From assembly GCA_937927755.1 (NCBI GenBank), contig CALBDB010000136.1, positions 1-32,974 of the forward strand: a stretch of DNA of 32,974 nucleotides. The letters are read 5' to 3'. Positions 1 to 6,559 of this stretch are shown piece by piece. Every line of letters begins with the position of its first letter. Within the stretch, counting starts at the first letter, position 1. The translations under genes were made by a program, and so were the position numbers. This DNA comes from an uncultured Lysobacterales bacterium. GTDB taxonomy: Bacteria; Pseudomonadota; Gammaproteobacteria; Xanthomonadales; SZUA-36. The notes under the pieces are model-generated. The model was not told the DNA's origin, ran no database searches, and saw only the letters and a program-made list of their open reading frames with translations.

Positions 1-265
1 CCACTTTTGGATCACCGGTATTGCTGGGATCATCCACGGGGATATCCAGCGTCATGTCTGTGGTAGTTGTGAAAGCCAGACTGGAAGGAAAGGGAATGAC
101 CGCTTCGGCACTGAAAGTGCCTTGCGGATCAAAGCTCGCAGTCAAAACGCCGGTTATGGTGCTGCCATCCTTGTTTGTCGGATAGTCCACTGGTACTGCG
201 AAAACACTGAATGAAGTGAGTGCGCAAAACAGTGATAGAAATAGAAGGGTTAAACTCTTTTTCAT
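1..265 (-). CDS. Pla-1/cef (VolA)-like extracellular lipase, N-terminal part, cut by window edge
   Basis: The reading frame runs from an ATG at 265 to the left edge without a stop, giving 88 residues. It starts with a Sec signal peptide (two Lys, a Leu/Phe-rich core, likely cleavage after VFA near residue 23). The mature part reads FDPQG, then VIPFPSSLAF, then TLDIPVDDPSNTGDPKV. This order (FDP, IPFP, TLxIPV, DP) is what I recall for the bacterial virulence-factor lipase N-terminal domain of the Pla-1/cef/VolA lipases. The catalytic GxSxG serine would lie outside the window. A GGGGAT stretch about 7 nt upstream can serve as ribosome binding site. The family call rests on this short match; a different secreted protein is possible. 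Confidence 0.6.
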   Translation of the reverse strand, partial: MKKSLTLLFLSLFCALTSFSVFAVPVDYPTNKDGSTITGVLTASFDPQGTFSAEAVIPFPSSLAFTTTTDMTLDIPVDDPSNTGDPKV

Positions 266-606
266 TTTCAGATCCCCATATAGATGTACAGAACAATACG
301 TCGCCATCTGAGCAATCAGGTAGGCCGACCACCAGTCATTGGGTTGGGCTGAAAACTTTACCCGGCATATCCGCCACGTACAAATTGAGAACAACCGCCA
401 ACCCCACTGGCACACGGTTGTCCGACTATCATACGGCAGGATGTGCAAAAAATGGAATGATAAATTATGCTAGATGATCTAGATCAATTCCCGCGATGAT
501 ATGTATCACTCATTGCAGTGCCACAATAAACATATTTTTGTCATTCGTAGCAATACAGGACGCGGGATTGCTAAACTGCCGCAAGCCGAAAGGATAAAAA
601 CAACAA
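266..606. promoter_or_regulatory. Divergent intergenic region between the lipase and the PHA-system gene
   Basis: This 341-bp stretch must hold the promoters of both divergent genes. I see no convincing coding frame, tRNA or terminator. The only clear structure is the 12-bp perfect palindrome TGATCTAGATCA at 475-486, in an AT-rich part. No -35/-10 pair with good spacing could be assigned. The AT content is higher than in the flanking genes, as expected for a promoter region. Confidence 0.5.
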
Positions 607-891
607 GTGTCGACAATAGATATCCACGCATTCCACAAGCTCAGCCACGAGGACGCACTGACGGCGGCGGACGAACTTTCCTGCGACCTGGCTGAGAAAT
701 TCGGTATCGATTACGGCTGGGAGGACGAGGTCATCCACTTCGAACGGCCCGGTGTGCATGGCCAGATTCTGGTCAACGATACCGAGCTGAGGATCCAGGC
801 CACCCTGGGATTTATGCTGATAATGTTAAAAGCACCAATCGAGCAGGAGATCAAACGTTACCTCGAAGAGCATTTCGGCTGCAGCTTCTAG
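607..891 (+). CDS. Polyhydroxyalkanoic acid system family protein (PHA granule-region protein)
   Basis: A 94-residue acidic protein beginning at a GTG with AAAGGA about 12 nt upstream; no ATG start fits. It has the layout I know for the small PHA_gran_rgn family: HKLSHEDAL near the N-terminus, an Asp/Glu-rich helix (ADELSCDLAEKFGIDYGWE), then HFERPGVHGQI, then LGFMLIMLKAPIEQEIKRYLEEHF. These proteins are encoded near PHA synthesis and granule genes; their exact role is unknown. Two phasins at the other end of the window support a PHA-making host. Its stop codon overlaps the stop of the convergent gene by 2 nt. The family call is fairly firm, the function is not. Confidence 0.8.
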   Translation: MSTIDIHAFHKLSHEDALTAADELSCDLAEKFGIDYGWEDEVIHFERPGVHGQILVNDTELRIQATLGFMLIMLKAPIEQEIKRYLEEHFGCSF

Positions 892-1592
892 TCTATTAAA
901 AACGGTTCTTTATCACCGGCCATCAGCCGGCGCATAACCGTCGTTTCCCTGCTCCAGATTGTCTCTATGAACTCGGTGCCGTCGCCCATCGTTCGAAATG
1001 CGGTTAAGCCCTGCTCGAGAAAAGACTGCAATAAACCAAACCCAGCCGCACGTGCCGGACCACGGACGGTTCTTATCAGCCACAAGACCATGCGGTGATG
1101 CACCAGCTGGTTCAGCTCAAGACCCAGGCTGCGGATAATTTCTACCTGTTTCTCACGATCAGCCCGGCGGTCGCAGGCACGGTAGATTTCACCGTAGCGG
1201 GCCGTGTCCAAAGTGTCCCGGCCGGACTCGTGCAGTATGGCCGCCAAATCGATGTCGAGATCCAGGCTCAAGGCCTGCAGCTCAAAGGCCTCGGCCATCG
1301 CCAACAGCATGTGATCGGGGAGCATGCGTGTCATAACCGGCAGCACACGTTCCATCTCCTGGTCCCTTTCGCGAAAATGGAGACCGCCGTACAGTTCTTC
1401 CAGGAAAAACTCGCCGGCAGCATGGTAGCGCTCCTGGCTAATCAGGTCGCTGAATGAACGGGCCAGGCGTTCACGCTGCCAACTCTGCAAGAGTTCCAGT
1501 TCCGCCAACGGGAAACCGGGTTCATCGAGTTGTTTGGCCAGTTCATGGTTTTGGGCCAGGGCCCGCCTGAGCCGGTCAGCGTGCTTTTTCAA
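888..1592 (-). CDS. FFLEELY-motif protein of unknown function
   Basis: A 234-residue, mostly helical, soluble protein with no signal peptide or membrane segment. Residues 62-68 read FFLEELY, the motif after which I recall a family of proteobacterial proteins being named; no biochemical role is known to me. The start is a TTG (complement 1592-1590) with a strong GGAGG 7 nt upstream at 1600-1604, and no nearby ATG competes. The protein has many paired charged residues (RERDQEMERV, DRRADREKQVE) and a conserved-looking LxLDxDLAAILHESG segment. It lies tail to tail with the PHA-system gene and head to head with the patatin gene, so a link to lipid or PHA metabolism is plausible but inferred only from position. 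Confidence 0.75.
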   Translation of the reverse strand: MKKHADRLRRALAQNHELAKQLDEPGFPLAELELLQSWQRERLARSFSDLISQERYHAAGEFFLEELYGGLHFRERDQEMERVLPVMTRMLPDHMLLAMAEAFELQALSLDLDIDLAAILHESGRDTLDTARYGEIYRACDRRADREKQVEIIRSLGLELNQLVHHRMVLWLIRTVRGPARAAGFGLLQSFLEQGLTAFRTMGDGTEFIETIWSRETTVMRRLMAGDKEPFLID

Positions 1593-1599
1593 AATTATG

Positions 1600-1604
1600 C
1601 CTCC
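1600..1604 (-). promoter_or_regulatory. Ribosome binding site (GGAGG) selecting a TTG start
   Basis: GGAGG on the minus strand ends 7 nt before the TTG at 1592. It fixes the start of the FFLEELY-motif gene, for which no ATG is available nearby. Confidence 0.7.
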
Positions 1605-1741
1605 ACGTCAAGCCCCCTCATCACACCAAGCAGTTCTTCCGCTGTGCGTCTATATATTGTAAATGGTGCCAAGCTGGTCAATCGCAACGGTCACCGGTAA
1701 AATCGAAGTATACTCATGGCCCCATAAGAAGGTTGCCAAGC

Positions 1742-2983
1742 ATGCTCACGATACACCAGGCTCTTGCGCCCAAGCAGAAAGACACTCCCGCCAAAACAGG
1801 CCTGGCGATTGCGGGTGGCGGACCGGTGGGCGCCATCTATGAATTGGGCTCATTGCGTGCCCTGGATGAAAGCATCCGTGGCTTGCATCTGCACGAACTG
1901 GATGTCTACGTCGGTGTTAGCTCCGGCGCCCTGATCGCAGCCGGTCTCGCCAACCGGATCACCACGGCGGAACTGTGCCGGATTTTCATGGGTCAGGAGT
2001 ACGCCAGCCTGAGGTTCGACCCCGCTGATTTTCTGCATCCCGCCTACCGGGAATATCTCCAGAGGGCTGCCCGCCTACCGAAAATCCTGAGCGATACACT
2101 GCTGAACATGATCAGGAACCCCGGCCAGGCCAGTATTTCACAGCTGGTCAGTCAACTGGGCAAGGCCGTGCCCAGCGGAATTTTTGACAACGAAGCCATG
2201 CACGATTTCCTGGAGCAGGCTTTCCTGGCCTCGGGACACGGCGACAACTTCGATGACCTCGACTGCAAGTTATATATCGTGGCGGTGGACCTGGACAGCG
2301 GCGCGGCCATCCGGTTTGGCAGCGAAACACACCGCGACGTAACTATTTCACGCGCCGTGCAGGCCAGCGCCGCCCTGCCGGGCCTTTACCCGCCGGTTGA
2401 AATCAACGGGCATTACTACGTCGATGGCGCGTTGCGGCGAACGCTGCATGCCTCAGCCGCCCTGAATGAGGGTGTCGATTTGCTGATCGGGGTCAACCCA
2501 CTGGTGCCTTTTGATTCCGGCGAAAAAGGCCAGAATGCCGAAGTCTCCGACCAGAGATTGACCCGCGGTGGTTTGCCCTTGATTTTGTCACAGACCTTCC
2601 GTGCCCTGATCCAATCCCGCATGGAAGCCGGTTTCAAAAAATACTACAGCAGCCACCCCGTGGCCGACCTGATCCTGGTAGAACCGGATCGCAATGACGA
2701 ACAAATTTTCTTCACCAATATCTTCAGCTATGCCGACCGCCAGGCGCTGTGTGAGCACGCCTACCAAGTGACCCGCAGGGAACTGTATGCCCGGCGCGCC
2801 GAATTGGCTCCGGTTTTGGCCAAACGCGGTATGTCATTAAAAATTGACCTGCTCAGGGACAAGAAACGCAGCCTTGAAAAAAGTATTGGTGAAGGACATG
2901 CCAGCCATGCCCCGGTGATGCGTAACCTGTGCCACGTTCTGGATGAACTCGAAAACCTGGTGGATGACGCCCAGATTGGCTAA
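1742..2983 (+). CDS. Patatin-like phospholipase
   Basis: A 413-residue patatin-family acyl hydrolase. The oxyanion-hole loop GGGPVG is at about residues 25-30. The nucleophile elbow GVSSG follows with the catalytic Ser at about 60, and the dyad Asp is in VDGAL at about 228. The ATG at 1742 is preferred over a TTG three codons upstream because AGAAGG (1727-1732) lies 9 nt before it. There is no signal peptide, so it is probably cytoplasmic or membrane-associated and would act on phospholipids or another acyl ester. The C-terminal third is helical and charged (REL, RRAELAP, KKRSLEKSIGEG). It is divergent from the FFLEELY-motif gene. PHA depolymerase-like or lysophospholipase activity are alternatives; the substrate cannot be read from sequence. 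Confidence 0.88.
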   Translation: MLTIHQALAPKQKDTPAKTGLAIAGGGPVGAIYELGSLRALDESIRGLHLHELDVYVGVSSGALIAAGLANRITTAELCRIFMGQEYASLRFDPADFLHPAYREYLQRAARLPKILSDTLLNMIRNPGQASISQLVSQLGKAVPSGIFDNEAMHDFLEQAFLASGHGDNFDDLDCKLYIVAVDLDSGAAIRFGSETHRDVTISRAVQASAALPGLYPPVEINGHYYVDGALRRTLHASAALNEGVDLLIGVNPLVPFDSGEKGQNAEVSDQRLTRGGLPLILSQTFRALIQSRMEAGFKKYYSSHPVADLILVEPDRNDEQIFFTNIFSYADRQALCEHAYQVTRRELYARRAELAPVLAKRGMSLKIDLLRDKKRSLEKSIGEGHASHAPVMRNLCHVLDELENLVDDAQIG

Positions 2984-3119
2984 AACCCCGGGGCGATAAC
3001 CTGTTCTTCTTTGACTTTACACATATTTACAGACCAACCGCAGCGGGTGTCATTGCGCCCACCAACCCTTTCCATTATCGTAGTCTGTCGCACCACTCCT
3101 GGCCGGGACAAGCCTTTCT

Positions 3120-4589
3120 ATGAACAACAAAATCAAGTGGTCAATTGGCCTGTTAGCCATCATGGCGGTTGTCTACACGTTGATGCATAACGGCGGCCAG
3201 TCCGGGACCGCGGGAACATCACAGATCGAAACCACCCAACTGGATATGGGCGATATCACCCGGGCAGTGGCGACCTCGGGCGCGGTGCGCCCGTTGATTA
3301 CCGTTGAAGTCGGATCACAATTGTCCGGCCAGGTTGCAGACATCTATGTTGACTTCAACTCCGAAGTCGAGGCGGGCCAGGTTATTGCCCTGATAGACGC
3401 CAAGACCTTTGAATCCCGGGTATTGCAAAATCGCGCGGACCTGGAAGTCGCCAGTTCAAACGTAATCGTGCAAAAAGCTAATATAGACCGCGCCAGAGCA
3501 AATCTGCGCAAGGCCAGGCTCGAACATGATCGGGCCAAGCCACTCGCCGAAAAGGGTACCCTGTCGGAGTCGGAGTTCGACACGGCGCTGGCCAATTTCG
3601 AATCCGCCAAGGCCGACCTGACCATGGCCGAGGCACAGCTGCAAAACGCATTGGCCACGCAAGAGCAGCGCCGCGCAATGCTGGAATCAGTAGAGATAGA
3701 CCTGGAACGCACCAAGATTCGCTCGCCCATTGACGGGGTCGTTATTGAACGGGCCGTAGACAAAGGCCAGACGGTCGCAGCCAGCCTGTCCTCGCCGGTG
3801 TTATTCAAGATCGCCCAGGACCTCAGGGAAATCCAGATCGAAGCCAATGTCGACGAGGCGGATATCGGTAATGTCATGCAGGGCAACGAGGCCACGTTTA
3901 CCGTGGATGCGTTCCCTGACATTGAGTTCAATGGCACCGTCGAGCAGGTACGGCTTGCACCCAATGAACAGAACAACGTGGTCACATATACTGTAATCAT
4001 CACGGCCAAAAACCCCGACCTCAAGCTGCTGCCGGGTATGACCGCGATCGTGGAAATCGTTACAGGCAAAATCGAGAATGTCCTGCGGGTGACCAATGAC
4101 GCAATCCGCTTCAAGCCACAGGCCGATTCCGAACTGGCGCAAAAGGCCGGCCAGGGCAACGGCAAGCACGGTAGTGGGCAGCACGGTGGCGGTTCCGGAA
4201 ACCTCGACCGTATTGCTTCGCAACTGGGGCTCGACCCCGCCACCAAAAAGGCCATTGAAGACGACACGGGCAAGATATTTTCGGCCATGCGCAGCCAGTT
4301 CCAGAATGGTGGCGGCGAACAGGCCGGGCAATTGCGGGCACAGATGAAAGTGCAGATCGCAGCGGTGTTCAAACAGCACCTCGACGACGAGCAATACGCC
4401 AGGTACGAACAGATCCAGCAGCAAGCCGGACAGACCCGCAGGGCCCAGCTATGGCTGAAGAACGGTGACGACATCAGCCCGGTCTGGGTCCGGCTCGGTC
4501 TCAGTGATGACACGCACACGCAGGTGATCAGCAAGGGTTTGTCGCCGGGCGATGTTGCCGTGACCCGTATACGCAGCGCCAGGCGTTAG
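3120..4589 (+). CDS. MacA-like periplasmic adaptor of an ABC tripartite exporter
   Basis: A 489-residue membrane-fusion protein. One N-terminal membrane anchor spans about residues 8-24. The first half of a lipoyl domain (VEVGSQLSGQVADIYVDFNSEVEAGQVIALID) is followed by a long coiled-coil hairpin (about 95-195), then the second lipoyl half (TKIRSPIDGVVIERAVDKGQTV) and a beta-barrel domain (about 225-320). An unusual segment of roughly 100 residues (about 335-440) interrupts the C-terminal membrane-proximal domain. It opens with a Gly/His-rich linker and continues as Gln/Lys-rich helices. The adaptor should link the inner-membrane MacB-type pump to an outer-membrane channel, which is not encoded here. 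It begins the operon that continues through 9051; the ATPase gene starts 27 nt downstream. Confidence 0.9.
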   Translation: MNNKIKWSIGLLAIMAVVYTLMHNGGQSGTAGTSQIETTQLDMGDITRAVATSGAVRPLITVEVGSQLSGQVADIYVDFNSEVEAGQVIALIDAKTFESRVLQNRADLEVASSNVIVQKANIDRARANLRKARLEHDRAKPLAEKGTLSESEFDTALANFESAKADLTMAEAQLQNALATQEQRRAMLESVEIDLERTKIRSPIDGVVIERAVDKGQTVAASLSSPVLFKIAQDLREIQIEANVDEADIGNVMQGNEATFTVDAFPDIEFNGTVEQVRLAPNEQNNVVTYTVIITAKNPDLKLLPGMTAIVEIVTGKIENVLRVTNDAIRFKPQADSELAQKAGQGNGKHGSGQHGGGSGNLDRIASQLGLDPATKKAIEDDTGKIFSAMRSQFQNGGGEQAGQLRAQMKVQIAAVFKQHLDDEQYARYEQIQQQAGQTRRAQLWLKNGDDISPVWVRLGLSDDTHTQVISKGLSPGDVAVTRIRSARR

Positions 4590-4616
4590 CCTGGGTTCCG
4601 GGGCGCAGGCACAGCC

Positions 4617-5324
4617 ATGGAAAAGGTACTGATCGAATGCCGTTCTCTTTGCAAGGACTACGACATGGGCGCGGAGGTTATCCATGCGCTCAAAGATGTC
4701 AGCCTGAAAATCCACAAGGGTGAGTACGTTGCGATCATGGGGCCTTCCGGTTCGGGTAAATCCACCCTGATGAACCTTGTTGGTGCACTGGACGTACCCA
4801 GCCGTGGTGATCTGCTGGTCAACGGGCTGGATCTGTCACGGCAGGACAGCGACCAGTTGGCAGATTTCCGCAACCACACCATCGGCTTTGTATTTCAGCA
4901 GTTCAACCTGCTGGCGCGCACCACGGCACTGGAAAACGTCAGGCTGCCATTACTCTATTCCCGTGACAACAACGCCGGGGATTCGACCGAACGCGCCGTC
5001 GAAGCGCTGGAGCGTGTGGGCCTGGCCGATCGCATGGACCATGAGACCACCCAGCTGTCCGGCGGCCAGCAGCAGCGCGTGGCCATAGCCCGGGCGCTGG
5101 TCAACCGGCCCTCTGTAATCCTGGCTGACGAGCCGACCGGTGCGCTGGACACGAAGACATCCATCGAGATTCTTGACCTGTTCCAGGAATTGAATGACTC
5201 GGGTATCACGCTGATGGTCGTCACACACGACCCGGAAGTCGCCGGGGTTTCAAGGCGTAACCTGATGTTCAGGGACGGTGAGATTATCGACGACCTGTTG
5301 GTTGGTAACGGCGCCGCGGCCTGA
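4617..5324 (+). CDS. MacB/LolD-type ABC transporter ATPase
   Basis: A 235-residue nucleotide-binding subunit with every hallmark in order: Walker A GPSGSGKST at about 41-49, Q-loop FVFQQFNLL near 91-99, signature LSGGQQQRVAIARAL near 144-158, Walker B VILADEPTGALD, and the H-loop in VVTHDPEV. It should energise the partner permease from the cytoplasmic side. In E. coli MacB the ATPase and permease are one chain; here they are separate genes. The stop (TGA) overlaps the next ATG by one base (TGATG), which points to translational coupling. Confidence 0.93.
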   Translation: MEKVLIECRSLCKDYDMGAEVIHALKDVSLKIHKGEYVAIMGPSGSGKSTLMNLVGALDVPSRGDLLVNGLDLSRQDSDQLADFRNHTIGFVFQQFNLLARTTALENVRLPLLYSRDNNAGDSTERAVEALERVGLADRMDHETTQLSGGQQQRVAIARALVNRPSVILADEPTGALDTKTSIEILDLFQELNDSGITLMVVTHDPEVAGVSRRNLMFRDGEIIDDLLVGNGAAA

Positions 5325-6559
5325 TGAATATCTTCAAAACAACCAATATTGCACTGGTGGCGCTGCGTCTGAACAAGATGCGCAGCTTCCTGACCATGCT
5401 GGGCATCATTATCGGTATCGCCTCGGTTATCGTCATGGTGTCGGTATCCAGTGGCTCAAAACAGGAAATTGAAGCACAGATCGACCGGCTCGGCAGCAAT
5501 ATGCTCAGCATCCGTCCAGGCACCAGGACCATGGGCGGCCGCCACGGCGGCGCCGGTACGGCCGGACCATTGACAGAAAAACACATAAAGTCACTGAAAG
5601 AGGAATTTAACTTTATCGAGGGGATATCCGGCAGCATTTCCAGCTCCGTGCCGATTGTCTACGGCAACAAAAACTGGACCACCGGCGTTATAGGCATCCA
5701 CGCCGATTACATCGAGGTGCGCCAGTGGGTGATTGAAGATGGCCGGAATTTCACCGAGCGCGAAGTCCGCTCCGGCGGCAAGGTGGCCCTGGTCGGCCAG
5801 GATATCATCGAGAAACTATTTGACGGCAATTCTCCGATCGGCGCCCGTATCCGTATCAAAAACGTGCCATTCACGGTGATTGGCACGCTGGAAAAAAAGG
5901 GCGCATCAAACTGGGGGCGGAGTTATGACGACGTCATATTCATACCCATTTCAACGGCCAGGATGCGTGTCAGCGGCCGCTCTGCCCGCTCCGTGCCGGA
6001 TATAGTCGGCAACATCTATTTGACGGTGAACCTCGATCGCGACATCAGCATCGCCGAAGAGGACCTGGCGGAGTTCCTGCGCGAAATTCGCAAGATCGCA
6101 CCGGGTGCGCAGGATGATTTCTCGATTGCCAATTTCTCGGAATTCATACGTGCACGTAACGAGACATCCTCAACGCTTGGCCTTTTGCTGGCAGCCACCG
6201 CTGCCATCGCGCTGGTGGTGGGTGGTATCGGTATCATGAACATAATGCTGGTCTCGGTAACCGAACGGACCCGGGAAATCGGTCTGCGCCTGGCAGTGGG
6301 TGCTAGGCGCAAGGACATCTTGACACAATTCCTGGTTGAGGCCGTCACGCTGTGCCTGATCGGCAGCCTGGTGGGCGTCGCGCTTGGTGTGGGTACCGGG
6401 GAGCTGATCAAACGTACGATTGAAATTCCCGTACTGCTGAACATACCGATTATTTTTATCGCCATCAGTTCGGCCGCATTTGTTGGTATATTCTTCGGTT
6501 TTTATCCTGCGCGTAAGGCGTCGCGCATGAACCCCATTGATGCACTCAGGTACGAATAA
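5324..6559 (+). CDS. MacB-like/FtsX-type ABC transporter permease
   Basis: A 411-residue permease with the MacB core. An N-terminal motif (ALRLNKMRSFLTMLGIIIG) leads into the first membrane helix (about 20-42). A large periplasmic domain follows (about 43-280), then the FtsX domain with three C-terminal helices (about 283-305, 335-360 and 370-395). It ends in the typical YPARKASRMNPIDALRYE. The chain lacks an ATPase domain, supplied by the upstream gene. Such pumps do not move substrate across the inner membrane; they push periplasmic substrate out through a TolC-type channel. The stop overlaps the next ATG by one base (TAATG), coupling it to the glycosidase gene. Confidence 0.92.
   Translation: MNIFKTTNIALVALRLNKMRSFLTMLGIIIGIASVIVMVSVSSGSKQEIEAQIDRLGSNMLSIRPGTRTMGGRHGGAGTAGPLTEKHIKSLKEEFNFIEGISGSISSSVPIVYGNKNWTTGVIGIHADYIEVRQWVIEDGRNFTEREVRSGGKVALVGQDIIEKLFDGNSPIGARIRIKNVPFTVIGTLEKKGASNWGRSYDDVIFIPISTARMRVSGRSARSVPDIVGNIYLTVNLDRDISIAEEDLAEFLREIRKIAPGAQDDFSIANFSEFIRARNETSSTLGLLLAATAAIALVVGGIGIMNIMLVSVTERTREIGLRLAVGARRKDILTQFLVEAVTLCLIGSLVGVALGVGTGELIKRTIEIPVLLNIPIIFIAISSAAFVGIFFGFYPARKASRMNPIDALRYE

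Noticed and set aside
1686-1714. TATACT at 1709-1714 as a -10 box for the patatin gene
   Set aside because: No -35-like hexamer is found at the right distance, and the start would be only about 20 nt from the ATG.
2984-3119. CCCCGGGG after the patatin stop as a terminator, and a TTGACT as the exporter promoter
   Set aside because: The 8-bp palindrome has no loop or T-run, and no acceptable -10 lies 16-18 bp after TTGACT.
3344-4534. A 396-codon open frame on the minus strand opposite the MacA-like gene
   Set aside because: It is rich in Ser, Cys and Arg with no recognisable domain, and mirrors a clear membrane-fusion protein on the plus strand; it is a by-product of codon bias.
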